NCBI RefSeq assembly: GCF_013284055.1
Contig: NZ_CP054143.1
Coordinates: 3,038,001 to 3,102,000 of the forward strand
Direction: 5' to 3'
Length of the DNA stretch: 64,000 bases
Origin: Deefgea piscis
GTDB lineage: Bacteria; Pseudomonadota; Gammaproteobacteria; Burkholderiales; Chitinibacteraceae
Position numbers and translations under genes: made by a program. This document shows positions 46,164-55,901 of this stretch, piece by piece. Below the pieces are notes generated by a model, which was given only the letters and a program-made list of their open reading frames with translations, was not told the DNA's origin and did no database searches. Position 1 is the stretch's first letter; every line of letters begins with the position of its first letter.

Positions 46164-48839
46164 ATGACCGATATCGCCTCCGCCAACCCTGCCATTCTTG
46201 CCGCACGCCAGCATAGCCGCTACCTTAATAATCTCTTTATGCGTCACCCCCACTTGATCGACACCACCATCGCGTCGCTCGAGCAAGTCTTTACTCGGCA
46301 AGCGATGCTCGATCAACTGGCGCAAGAGCCCATTGAAACCGAAGAACAACTCAGCCAACAATTACGTAATTTGCGCCAAGCGGTGATGGCCAGACTCATC
46401 TCCCGAGAAATCAGCGGTCGATCTGACCTCAATGAAGTAGTCACCACCACTAGCGATTTAGCTGAAGTGGCACTCAGCCACGCATTACAATTTTTAAGCC
46501 AAGCCACCGAACGCATAGGTCAACCCATTGGCGAAGACAGCGGCACGGTGCAAGAGCTGATTATTGTTGGCATGGGTAAATTAGGTGGCCGTGAGCTCAA
46601 TGTCTCATCGGACATTGATTTAATCTTTGTCTACCCCGAAGACGGCGAAACCAATGGCACTAAGCGCATCAGCAATCATGAGTACTTTGCCCAAATTGGC
46701 AAAAAGCTAATTCGCATCATTGGCGACACCACCGCCGATGGGTTTGTATTTCGAGTCGACATGCGCTTACGCCCCTTTGGTGACTCTGGCCCCTTGGTCA
46801 CCAGCTTTGCCGCTTTAGAAAACTACCTACTCACCCAAGGGCGCGAGTGGGAGCGATACGCGTGGATTAAAGGCCGCGCTTTAAGTGGTGACGCCGCTGG
46901 CTTAATGAGCTTAGTCACGCCGTTTATTTACCGAAAATACCTCGATTACGGCGCGTATCACTCTATGCGAGAGCTGCACAGCCAAATCCGCCGTGAAGTG
47001 GCGCGCAAAGATCGTTTTGAAAACGTCAAATTGGGCCCTGGCGGCATTCGTGAAATTGAATTTATCGGCCAAGTGTTCCAGCTCATCCGCGGTGGGCGCA
47101 CCAAGGCTTTGCAGCAAAGACCCACACAAGTCATTTTGAACGAGCTGGAACAACAAGGCACACTCCCTGTCGACATCGTCAATCAACTGCAAGCGGCGTA
47201 TGTGTTTTTACGCAATGTCGAACATCGAATTATGTATTTAGACGATGCGCAAACCCAAATGCTGCCAACGCAAAGCGACGATCAGGCGCGACTGGCACTC
47301 AGCATGGGGTTCGACAACTGGGCGCAATTTAAAGCCACGCTCGACATGCACCGCGCGCAAGTGACCGCGCAATTTGAACAAATTTTTGCGCTACCTGAGC
47401 ACAGTGCTCTCAATGCCAGCAATACCGAAACGCATATCGACCAATACCTTGACGAAGACACCAGCCAATTGAGCGCACTGGGTTTTGCCAAACCGCTGGA
47501 AATCCAACGTCGACTCAATGCTTTACATGACAGCAGCAAATATCGGCAAATGCCCGATCGCTGCCGACAACGACTCGATGCGATCTTACCGTCACTGATT
47601 ACCATCTCGGCCCAAGTGAGCAACCCCGACATTACGCTCACGCGATTACTTGACTTACTCGAAGCCATTGGTCGCCGCGAATCATACTTGGCACTACTAG
47701 CAGAACACCCACAGGCGTTAAAACGGCTCGCATCACTGTATAGCGCTAGCCCTTGGGTGTCTGAATACCTCACTCGCCACCCGATCTTGCTCGATGAATT
47801 ACTCGACTCACGCTTACTACATCAAGCGCCAGATTGGGGCAAATTAGGCGAGCAGCTGAGGCAAGACATTGGCCAGCTTAAAGACGACACCGAAGCCAAG
47901 ATGGATTGCTTACGGCACTTTCAACACACGCAGATTTTTCGCTTAGTTTCGCAAGACTTGGCCGACTTATTGCCTTTAGAAACGCTATCGGATCATTTAT
48001 CCGATCTTGCTGATCTCATTTTATCGGTCGCCATCGAAGAAGTTTGGCGCGAAATGCCCAATAAACACCTCGAAACGCCGCAATTTGCCATCATTGGTTA
48101 CGGCAAATTGGGGGGTAAAGAATTAGGCTACGCGTCGGACTTGGATCTGGTGTTTTTATACGAGGACGAGCACCCCAATGCGGGCGAAATCTACGCTCGC
48201 TTTGCTAAGCGGGTGGTCAACTGGCTCACCAGCATGACCTCGGCCGGTCAGCTGTACGATATTGATTTACGCTTACGCCCTAATGGCACATCGGGATTGC
48301 TGGTCTCTAGCATTGATGCTTTCGAGCAATATCAGCGCAATTCAGCCTGGGTTTGGGAGCATCAAGCCCTCACACGCGCTCGCTATTGCGCGGGGGATGT
48401 CGCCATCGGTCAAAAATTCACGCTCATTCGCAATGCGGTGATTTGCCTTGAGCGTGATATTGATTCGCTCAAAGCCGAAGTTAAAAAAATGCGCGAAAAA
48501 ATCCTTGAAACCCACCCCGCCAGCGCCGTGGATGTGAAGCATTTACGCGGTGGGATTGTGGATATTGAATTTATTATGCAATTTTTGATTTTGGCGTATT
48601 CAGCCACCATTCCGGCGCTCACTGCCAATTTGGGCAATATCGCCTTACTCGACACCGCCGCCCAACACGGCTTAATCAGCAGCCACGCTGCTGAGCACGC
48701 CCGCATTGCCTACCGCGCACTACGCCGCTTGCAGCATATCAATCGCCTCAACGGCACGCCGCTCACGCCCGATATGATTGCACCGCTGGAAAACGATCTG
48801 CAATCGGTGCAAGCCACTTGGCAAAATCTATTTGGATGA
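46164..48839 (+). CDS. glnE: Bifunctional glutamine synthetase adenylyltransferase/deadenylase
   Basis: GlnE adenylylates and deadenylylates glutamine synthetase in answer to PII, tuning nitrogen assimilation. It contains two nucleotidyltransferase domains, each with the G-[KN]-L-G-G...D-x-D pattern: GMGKLGGRELNVSSDIDLIF near residue 135 and GYGKLGGKELGYASDLDLVF near 645. RLRPFGDSGPL and RLRPNGTSGLL follow each site. The 891-residue length is normal. Start choice is uncertain: TTG 46140, ATG 46146 or ATG 46164. It is divergent from yhdP and followed by a terminator. Confidence 0.96.
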   Translation: MTDIASANPAILAARQHSRYLNNLFMRHPHLIDTTIASLEQVFTRQAMLDQLAQEPIETEEQLSQQLRNLRQAVMARLISREISGRSDLNEVVTTTSDLAEVALSHALQFLSQATERIGQPIGEDSGTVQELIIVGMGKLGGRELNVSSDIDLIFVYPEDGETNGTKRISNHEYFAQIGKKLIRIIGDTTADGFVFRVDMRLRPFGDSGPLVTSFAALENYLLTQGREWERYAWIKGRALSGDAAGLMSLVTPFIYRKYLDYGAYHSMRELHSQIRREVARKDRFENVKLGPGGIREIEFIGQVFQLIRGGRTKALQQRPTQVILNELEQQGTLPVDIVNQLQAAYVFLRNVEHRIMYLDDAQTQMLPTQSDDQARLALSMGFDNWAQFKATLDMHRAQVTAQFEQIFALPEHSALNASNTETHIDQYLDEDTSQLSALGFAKPLEIQRRLNALHDSSKYRQMPDRCRQRLDAILPSLITISAQVSNPDITLTRLLDLLEAIGRRESYLALLAEHPQALKRLASLYSASPWVSEYLTRHPILLDELLDSRLLHQAPDWGKLGEQLRQDIGQLKDDTEAKMDCLRHFQHTQIFRLVSQDLADLLPLETLSDHLSDLADLILSVAIEEVWREMPNKHLETPQFAIIGYGKLGGKELGYASDLDLVFLYEDEHPNAGEIYARFAKRVVNWLTSMTSAGQLYDIDLRLRPNGTSGLLVSSIDAFEQYQRNSAWVWEHQALTRARYCAGDVAIGQKFTLIRNAVICLERDIDSLKAEVKKMREKILETHPASAVDVKHLRGGIVDIEFIMQFLILAYSATIPALTANLGNIALLDTAAQHGLISSHAAEHARIAYRALRRLQHINRLNGTPLTPDMIAPLENDLQSVQATWQNLFG

Positions 48840-48864
48840 TGGTTTCAGCTGACTAAAAACAACC

Positions 48865-48897
48865 AAGCCCCAACGCCTTACAACGTTGGGGCTTTTT
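48865..48897. terminator. Terminator of glnE
   Basis: 11-bp stem AAGCCCCAACG / CGTTGGGGCTT with an 8-nt loop, followed by TTTTT. It lies 26 bp after the glnE stop and 22 bp before the stop of the convergent unknown gene. Confidence 0.92.
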
Positions 48898-48919
48898 ACC
48901 ATCGATGACCCATTAAAAA

Positions 48920-49414
48920 TTAAGCCGTGCCGACAAAATCAGCAAAATGAATCGCGCGCATGCCTTGCGGCAGGTATGTTTCTAGCCAGCGCATTTCTTG
49001 TTTTAAATGCCTGAGCAAAGCCACCACGTGCATCGGCTCAGTGTCATTATCAAACCAATATTCTTTGCGCCACACTGCATTTGGCAAGTCAAAAATATCA
49101 CCGCCAGGATGCAATTCATCAATCGACGCCGCGCGCTGCACATAACCCGTCAGTGATAAAACGCCATCCAAAGGCTGACTCACCTCGCTCACCTCAATCA
49201 CAAAAGCGGTCAAACTGGATGATAATTGCTGAAGATTAACGTAAACTTGCGGATTCAAATCTAAGGTTTGCACAATTTGCGTGCAGCAATTTGGGCATGG
49301 TAAGGTCATTGCTGACCAGCACAAAGTTTGTGAGTGATCATCCGCTTGCTGATAGGCTTCAAGCGGATGATGATGGCCACAAATGTAATGTGGCAATTGC
49401 TGAACCATAGACAT
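48920..49414 (-). CDS. Hypothetical protein with Cys/His clusters
   Basis: Unrecognised protein of about 164 residues. Near its N-terminus are YICGHHHPL and LPCPNCCTQIV, giving three or four cysteines and three histidines that could hold a metal. The rest has VNLQQLSSSLTAFVIEV, GYVQRAASIDELHPGG and a helical C-terminus (VVALLRHLKQEMRWLETYL). No signal peptide or membrane segment is clear. The ATG at 49414 follows GGGT at 5 nt. It is convergent with glnE, divergent from truC, and in no evident operon. Confidence 0.7.
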   Translation of the reverse strand: MSMVQQLPHYICGHHHPLEAYQQADDHSQTLCWSAMTLPCPNCCTQIVQTLDLNPQVYVNLQQLSSSLTAFVIEVSEVSQPLDGVLSLTGYVQRAASIDELHPGGDIFDLPNAVWRKEYWFDNDTEPMHVVALLRHLKQEMRWLETYLPQGMRAIHFADFVGTA

Positions 49415-49519
49415 GACGTACCCAAAACACATGCAGACAACCATTACATTAGCACATGCTGACTGATTTCGTCATAAACCAGCCAGTCTCATCAAAACCC
49501 CTCGCCACAAAGCAGCACT

Positions 49520-50308
49520 ATGCTCCCCATTTTGTATCAAGACGATCATCTCGTTGCCATTCACAAACCCAGTGATTTATTGGTTCACCGCAGTAGCTTA
49601 GACGCCTACGAAACGCGCTTTGCGGTGCAACTATTACGCGATCAAATTGGCCAGCATGTTTTTCCGGCGCATCGCTTGGACAAAGCCACTTCGGGGGTTT
49701 TATTGTTTGGCCTTAACTCAGACAGCGCCCGCGCCCTGTCGATGCAATTTGCCGAACGGCAAGTGGCAAAAAACTATCTTGCGGTAGTGCGCGGCTGGCC
49801 GGATGAGCAAGGCGAAATCGATCATCCATTAGAAATCCGTAAAGACGACGCCGAAGTGTTTGGTGGCATTGTTGAAAAAGCCGCGCAAGCCAGTCAAACC
49901 CACTATCGACGTATTGCCAGTGTCGAGCTGCCGTGGATGGTCGACAAATACCCCAGCAGCCGCTACGCCTTAGTCACGCTCGATCCAATTACTGGCCGCC
50001 GCCATCAAATTCGCCGCCACCTCAAACACCTAAGCCATCCAATTATTGGCGACACCACCTACGGCAAGGGTCGACACAATCGCGCCTTTGCGCAAGCTTT
50101 TGGCGTGAATCGCCTATTATTGGCGTGCACTCAGATGCAGTTTAAACACCCCATTAGCGGACAAATGCTCAGTATTACTGCGCCAGTCGCCGCCGATATG
50201 AGCTGGGTAATCCAAGAATTAGGCTGCTTAGCGGCTTTAGATACCCACCAAATCGAGTACCAAGCACCGCAACCGAGTACGTCACTGCAGCGCCAAATTT
50301 TTGTTTAG
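49520..50308 (+). CDS. truC: tRNA pseudouridine(65) synthase
   Basis: TruC makes pseudouridine at position 65 of tRNA. The 262-residue RluA-family protein lacks an S4 domain and shows ILYQDDHLVAIHKPS, VFPAHRLDKATSGVLLFGL with the catalytic Asp in HRLDKATSG, KNYLAVVRGW, LDPITGRRHQIRRHLKHLSHPIIGDTTYG (in pieces: TGRRHQIRRHLKHL and HPIIGDTTYG) and a C-terminal substrate domain. It aligns well with E. coli TruC, although other RluA-family members are possible. It is convergent with recD with 8 bp between stops. Confidence 0.88.
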   Translation: MLPILYQDDHLVAIHKPSDLLVHRSSLDAYETRFAVQLLRDQIGQHVFPAHRLDKATSGVLLFGLNSDSARALSMQFAERQVAKNYLAVVRGWPDEQGEIDHPLEIRKDDAEVFGGIVEKAAQASQTHYRRIASVELPWMVDKYPSSRYALVTLDPITGRRHQIRRHLKHLSHPIIGDTTYGKGRHNRAFAQAFGVNRLLLACTQMQFKHPISGQMLSITAPVAADMSWVIQELGCLAALDTHQIEYQAPQPSTSLQRQIFV

Positions 50309-50316
50309 CACTAATC

Positions 50317-52122
50317 TCACGCCAATAAACGCAGCGCCAAACCCGATTGCCGCGTAATGCCTTTGCGGCTGGCGCTGGTAATAATGCTTTCCTCACCCCA
50401 CAAGCTCACTTGCTGGCGCGCACGCGTAATCGCGGTATAAACCAGCTCCCGACTTAAAGCGCTCACGCTGCCATCACTTGGGCTGGGCAACAGCAACAAC
50501 ACATGCGCAAACTCCGAGCCTTGTGATTTATGCACCGTCATTGCAAACGCGGTTTCCACCGAGGGCAAGCGCGCAGGCGCAACTTTGCGTGTACCGCCAT
50601 TGCTATCGGGAAAATGCACCCATAACTTGCCGGCGTCATCCATCAAAGTCAGACCAATATCGCCGTTATATAGTGCCAAATCGTATAGATTTTGCGGCAC
50701 CAATACCGGTCGGCCGGCATACCAAACTTGGTCATTCATTCTTAAGCCTTGTTTGACCAATTGCGCCTCAATCAAATGATTCACACGCGACACACTGGCG
50801 GCGCCTTGTCGCACCGGGCTCAATACTCGAAACGCATCAAACGCCTTAAACACCTCGCTTGGCGCGGCATTGGCCGCCACTGCCGCAAAAAATGCTGCGT
50901 ATCCCGCCAGCAATGGCGCAGTTAAATCCTGACCGCTGGCAGCTGGATTGCTGGCATACCAAAGCAATGGCGCATCACTATTGACTGGGCTGGCAGCGGC
51001 CTGCAATAGCGTACTGATTGTGCGTAAATCGCCGCCATTAATCGCCTTGGCCAAAGCGCCAATCGCGCCAGAAAACCGATAGCTTTTATGCAACGTCAAC
51101 ACATGCTCGCCCAGTGCCGATGCGGAAAAGCTTGGCTCAACCACTTGGCCAGTTAAGCGCGATAATTTGGCAGCAAAGTCAGGCGAAAACCCACTTTCGG
51201 CACATAAATCCCCCATCACTGCGCCCGCTTCAACCGAAGCGAGCTGATCTTTATCGCCCAATAAAATCAGCCGAGCGTGTGGCGGCAAAGCATCGACCAA
51301 TTTACTCATCAAGGCCAAATCGATCATCGACGCTTCGTCCAGCACCAGCACATCGAGCACTAAAGGGCGCGCGGCATGATGGCGAAACTGCACTGAATTA
51401 AATTGGCTACCGAGCAAACGATGCAAAGTCGTGGCTTGATCGGGGATTTGCGCTGCCAACTCCGCGCTTAACAAGCCTTTTGCGGCTAAATCTTGCTTGC
51501 CCTGACTAATCGCCGCCTGCATGCGCATGGCCGCCTTACCTGTCGGCGCCGCCAGCGCAATATTGAGCACGCGATCGCTACTGATTTGCAGCAAGGTTAA
51601 TAATTTAATCAACGTGGTGGTTTTTCCAGTCCCGGGGCCACCGCTGACAATACTCAGTCGTTGATGCAGCGCAGCGGTCACGGCGATTTTTTGCCAATCG
51701 GGGTTTTCATGGCTGCCGGCAAAAAAAGTCTGTAAATGTGCCGCCAGTCGAGCTTCATCTGGCGCTGGCGGCGCATCAAGCGCCATGGCGCGCAATTGCA
51801 AGGCCAATCGCGACTCATACGCGTGATAACGCGCTAAATACAGCCGCTGATGCGAGGCAATTAAGGGCATAAAGTCCCCAGCCTCGCCCACCAAACCACT
51901 GGCTAGCCATGCCGCCAAATCGGTTTGCGCCGGAATATCCACACAGACATCGCCGCGCTCGCTGGCTTTAGCCAATTGTGCGGCAAGCCCCAATAAATCA
52001 GCGGGGGCGTTGGGGTTTTTACGCCGCAATAAATCCAGCAGCACGCTAGAAAAATCGATTTTTTCTACTGCGCTGGGATTCATCGCCGTCAATGGCGTGC
52101 TGGTTTCTACGGTATTACTCAT
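50317..52122 (-). CDS. recD: Exodeoxyribonuclease V subunit alpha (RecD)
   Basis: RecD is the 5'-3' helicase motor of RecBCD. The 601-residue SF1B protein has the Walker A motif VSGGPGTGKTTTLIK, motif II VLVLDEASMIDLALMSK, LILLGDKDQLASVEAGAVMG and C-terminal TVHKSQGSEFAHVLLLLP with YTAITRARQQ. The ATG overlaps the recB stop by 4 nt, so it is the last gene of recC-recB-recD. Confidence 0.96.
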   Translation of the reverse strand: MSNTVETSTPLTAMNPSAVEKIDFSSVLLDLLRRKNPNAPADLLGLAAQLAKASERGDVCVDIPAQTDLAAWLASGLVGEAGDFMPLIASHQRLYLARYHAYESRLALQLRAMALDAPPAPDEARLAAHLQTFFAGSHENPDWQKIAVTAALHQRLSIVSGGPGTGKTTTLIKLLTLLQISSDRVLNIALAAPTGKAAMRMQAAISQGKQDLAAKGLLSAELAAQIPDQATTLHRLLGSQFNSVQFRHHAARPLVLDVLVLDEASMIDLALMSKLVDALPPHARLILLGDKDQLASVEAGAVMGDLCAESGFSPDFAAKLSRLTGQVVEPSFSASALGEHVLTLHKSYRFSGAIGALAKAINGGDLRTISTLLQAAASPVNSDAPLLWYASNPAASGQDLTAPLLAGYAAFFAAVAANAAPSEVFKAFDAFRVLSPVRQGAASVSRVNHLIEAQLVKQGLRMNDQVWYAGRPVLVPQNLYDLALYNGDIGLTLMDDAGKLWVHFPDSNGGTRKVAPARLPSVETAFAMTVHKSQGSEFAHVLLLLPSPSDGSVSALSRELVYTAITRARQQVSLWGEESIITSASRKGITRQSGLALRLLA

Positions 52123-55100
52123 TGCGCCACTCCTTCACCTAGGGCACGATTGAGCGCCTCAATGAGTTTTAAAGGGGGTTTATCGTGCCAAACGCCACAA
52201 TTAGCGACTTCTGGCGACATACCTCGAATAAATAAATACAACACCCCACCAAAATCACGCGCATAGTCATAGCGCTCTCCCAAGCGCGCCAACATATGCC
52301 GATGCCAAGCGCAGCTATACAATAAATACTGTAAGTAATAATGCGAGTCGCTCATCACGTCACGCAATGCGGCAGGATCGTAATCGCTCAAGCGATCGCC
52401 CAAAAAGTTGGATTTGTAATCGGCAATAAAATACTGGCCTTGCCAGAAAAAAACCAAATCGACAAAACCATTTAAATAACCGACGAATTTTTCTGGCTTT
52501 AGCCGCTGGGCAGCGGCAATAAAGCGCGGCTCAACGCCAAACTCAGGCTGGGCCAATACGCGGCAAAAGGCGGCGATATCCACCGACTTACACCCCAATA
52601 AGAACTGCCATTCATTTAAGCGCTGGCGATGCGTTAATTGATTTAACCGCAACACACCCGTCGCCAGCTCAATGGGCGCGGCGAGCACGGCCAGCAACCA
52701 ATCGGCGACCTGAGGTGCGGCATCGAGCGCCAAGGCCAAGCCGGATTTTTGCATCGCTTGCGTCACCGTTTGCGCCAAGACTGCGGCATCGACTCGCGTA
52801 AAGTCAGTGTGCTCAAACACCGAATGCAATGTGGTACCGGCCCGACTACCGCGCATAAATCGAAAGCGCATTTCATCCGACAACGCTTCGCTATCCAAGC
52901 GAGGCACTTGCACCCCATCAGCGTCGTAATCCGTCCCCGCTTCAGCCACTGCATCGCTGGCGTAACTGCGCGTGAGCGAAGTAAAGCTGGCTAAGCGCCA
53001 CGGCGCAGCCAAACTCCACGGCGCGTAATCAAAGCGCTTAGAGCGCGCAGCCAATTGCAACTCAGGTAGTGCACGATCCGTGCCGGCATATCGCGTCCAC
53101 TCAGGTAGGCCACTCACCGACACGCGCGCATCTAAGCGCTTAAATGCGTCACTGAGCAAAGGCAGCGTGAGCGATTTGAGGTGTTCGCTAATGGCTTGAC
53201 CTGATTCCGTGCGCAATAAATGCGTTAACGGCGCATTTTTTAGTCCCGCCTGCGACTGCCAAGCGAGCTTTTCAAACGCCGGATACGCTAAATACAGCCG
53301 ATGCTTGGCGCGAGTGACGGCCACATACAACAGACGAATCTGCTCGGCATACGCTTCGTGCTCAGCTTGCGCCAGATGCGCTTCAAGCTCAGACGTGCCC
53401 ACATCAATCTGCAACGCATGCGCCGCGCTTGGTTGGTGAAACGACACCCATTGCGGGTTACGCACCAATTCCCCCTTGCCTTTCCATGCAAATGGGCAAA
53501 ACACAATCGGATATTCCAAGCCTTTGGACGCATGAATCGTCACCAAGCGCACACGATCAGCGTCGCTTTCTAAACGCATTTGCTGGCTTTCTGCGCCCTG
53601 ATTGGGCTCAGCAATTTGCCGCTCGAGCCACGCCAGCAATAAGGCCGGATTGGGGCGAGATCTGGATTCATGCTGCACCAGCTCCGCCACATGCAGTAAA
53701 TTGGTCAAGCGCCGCTCGCCACCGTCTTGCTTTAATACACGGCTGGCAATATCGGCCTCGACCAACCAGCGCCGAAACATCGGCATAAAGCCAAACTTGC
53801 GCCATTCATCGCGCCAACTTTGTAGGTTTTCGACTTCGTCTTGCCACGCTGCATCATCCAATTGCAGCGCCAATAATTGCGCCACGCTAATGCCCATCAC
53901 CGAGCTCACCAAGGCTTTACGCAGCAAACTGGTTTGCGCTGGCGCTTCAATCGCCGCCAGCATCGCACACAAGCCTTGCGCCTCACTCGAGGCAAAAACA
54001 CTTTCTCGGGTTTGCATCACCGCCGCCACGCCGCGCTCCGCCAGCGCATGGCGCATGGCGTGCGCTTGCCGATGGCTCGGCACTAAAACCGCAATATCTT
54101 TTGGACTTAAAGCGTTCCCACTTAGCGTGGCCTTGCCTTGGCTGGCGGCATTCAGTAAACCAGCAATTTCATCGGCCGTTGCCGCCAATAGCATTTTTTC
54201 CGCCGTGTCGGGATTACCACCATCAAACACAAAAGCGTGCACCGCGGCGCGATCATCGGCGCATTGCCATTTAGATTCACCGCTTTGCTTGGCGGCAATG
54301 GTGGGATGACTAATTTGCCGTTCAACAAAAGCATCTTTGGGCGCAAATAGCGCGTTCACAAATTCAACAATCGGCGCGTCAGAGCGAAAATTAGTCTCAA
54401 TCGAATAACACGCTTTAGCCTGCCCTCGCGCGCCCAAATAGGCATACACGTCGGCACCGCGAAAAGCGTAAATCGCTTGCTTCGGGTCGCCCACCATAAA
54501 AAACGGCGGCTCGCTACCGTCGCTTAAAGCATGACCAAACAAACGATCAATAATTTTAAATTGCAACGGATCGGTATCTTGAAACTCATCGACTAAGGCC
54601 GCGCGATATTTTTGATTGACCTTATTGGCTAAGTTTTGCGCCCGCACCGTATCGTCCAGTGCCGCAGCCAAGCAAGTAATGCTGTCATCAAACGACATTT
54701 TGCCGCTGTGCGCTTTGCGAAGCGCCAATTGCTCACGCACATAGCGCGCAAAATCCAAGCGCCAGTATTTGAGTTGCAAGGCCAAATCCGCGGCCATACT
54801 GTCGGCATTGGCCAATAAAGCCTCGGCGGCGGCAAAAAACTCATGTTGCGGCACCACCGGTTTAAATTCTTTTTTAGTCATTTTGAGCAAATGACTTTGG
54901 GTGAATTTTTCCCAGTCTTTACATAAAGACACGCTGGGCGTTGGGCTTTGCAATAAACGATTCACCGCTGCTAGCCCATCCTGCCATTTTTCGTTCGTCA
55001 GCTTATACGTGCCAGAAAAAATGCCGCCGGCTTGGGCATTGAGTAACAACGCGGCGATTTCGTCTTGATCCCACCAATACTGGCATTGTCGCCATTGCTC

Positions 55101-55901
55101 AGCATATTGCGCGCGGCGCTCATTCCGATACGTGGCCGATGGCAAATCAGGCAAAGGCAAAAAATACCCCGGATCAAGGCTTTTTACTTGACCAGCCCAT
55201 TGCTCTAAATACGGCACATCGATTTTTTGCTCGCGCAAATACGCCACCCACGCCATATCAGCCGCATACACCTGACTGCGCCAAAAATCATGGGTAATTT
55301 CAGCCAGTAACTCGCTTTCGTCCTCAAGCAATTGCCGATCAAAATCAAAGCCCGCCTCAAACGCTTGCTCCGTTAATAAGCGCTGGCAAAAACTATGAAT
55401 CGTCGAAATCGCGGCGCAATCGAGCGTCGCGAGCGCCAAGCGCAGTTGCCGCAATAAAGGATCGGGGTCCAACCCTTCGGCGATGACCCGCTCCCACACC
55501 TCGGCACAGAATGGCTCTGGCGCGCCGCCCACCATCACCGGCGTTTGCTCAACAAAGGTTTGCGTCAATTGCGCCAAGCGTAAACGAATCCGATCTTTGA
55601 GTTCGGCCGTTGCCGCCTTGGTAAACGTCACCACCAAGATACTCTCGGGGAGTAATCCTTTGGCTGCGTTATATGCTGGCTCGTCGGGAGCAATACCCGC
55701 GCCTAAAATCAAACGCGCATACAGGCCGGTGATATTAAAGGTTTTTCCGGTACCGGCCGAAGCTTCGATCAATACTCGGCCACCGAGTGCCACATCGTGC
55801 ACCATTAACGGCGCAAATTCAGGCAGGCCCGACTTGTCGGCGGCAGTACCCTCTACCACGCTGGCGTGCGCCATCGATCCATCCAATTGGCGTTCAGTCA
55901 T
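52119..55901 (-). CDS. recB: Exodeoxyribonuclease V subunit beta (RecB)
   Basis: RecB supplies the 3'-5' helicase and the sole nuclease domain of RecBCD. The 1260-residue protein starts with LIEASAGTGKTFNITGLYAR (Walker A), followed by LVVTFTKAATAELKDR, ALVDEFQDTDPLQFKIID (motif II), VTIHASKGLEYPIVF and YVAVTRAKHRLY. The C-terminal nuclease domain has FIADYKSNFLG (catalytic Asp and Lys near 1160). The ATG at 55901 with AAGGAG 7 nt upstream is preferred to GTG 55904, and it overlaps the recC stop. Confidence 0.97.
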   Translation of the reverse strand: MTERQLDGSMAHASVVEGTAADKSGLPEFAPLMVHDVALGGRVLIEASAGTGKTFNITGLYARLILGAGIAPDEPAYNAAKGLLPESILVVTFTKAATAELKDRIRLRLAQLTQTFVEQTPVMVGGAPEPFCAEVWERVIAEGLDPDPLLRQLRLALATLDCAAISTIHSFCQRLLTEQAFEAGFDFDRQLLEDESELLAEITHDFWRSQVYAADMAWVAYLREQKIDVPYLEQWAGQVKSLDPGYFLPLPDLPSATYRNERRAQYAEQWRQCQYWWDQDEIAALLLNAQAGGIFSGTYKLTNEKWQDGLAAVNRLLQSPTPSVSLCKDWEKFTQSHLLKMTKKEFKPVVPQHEFFAAAEALLANADSMAADLALQLKYWRLDFARYVREQLALRKAHSGKMSFDDSITCLAAALDDTVRAQNLANKVNQKYRAALVDEFQDTDPLQFKIIDRLFGHALSDGSEPPFFMVGDPKQAIYAFRGADVYAYLGARGQAKACYSIETNFRSDAPIVEFVNALFAPKDAFVERQISHPTIAAKQSGESKWQCADDRAAVHAFVFDGGNPDTAEKMLLAATADEIAGLLNAASQGKATLSGNALSPKDIAVLVPSHRQAHAMRHALAERGVAAVMQTRESVFASSEAQGLCAMLAAIEAPAQTSLLRKALVSSVMGISVAQLLALQLDDAAWQDEVENLQSWRDEWRKFGFMPMFRRWLVEADIASRVLKQDGGERRLTNLLHVAELVQHESRSRPNPALLLAWLERQIAEPNQGAESQQMRLESDADRVRLVTIHASKGLEYPIVFCPFAWKGKGELVRNPQWVSFHQPSAAHALQIDVGTSELEAHLAQAEHEAYAEQIRLLYVAVTRAKHRLYLAYPAFEKLAWQSQAGLKNAPLTHLLRTESGQAISEHLKSLTLPLLSDAFKRLDARVSVSGLPEWTRYAGTDRALPELQLAARSKRFDYAPWSLAAPWRLASFTSLTRSYASDAVAEAGTDYDADGVQVPRLDSEALSDEMRFRFMRGSRAGTTLHSVFEHTDFTRVDAAVLAQTVTQAMQKSGLALALDAAPQVADWLLAVLAAPIELATGVLRLNQLTHRQRLNEWQFLLGCKSVDIAAFCRVLAQPEFGVEPRFIAAAQRLKPEKFVGYLNGFVDLVFFWQGQYFIADYKSNFLGDRLSDYDPAALRDVMSDSHYYLQYLLYSCAWHRHMLARLGERYDYARDFGGVLYLFIRGMSPEVANCGVWHDKPPLKLIEALNRALGEGVAQ

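Noticed and set aside
53602-54309. Open frame of 235 codons opposite recB
   Set aside because: It lies wholly within recB, whose helicase motifs are clear; its composition (Ser/Ala-rich) is typical of a reverse-strand shadow.
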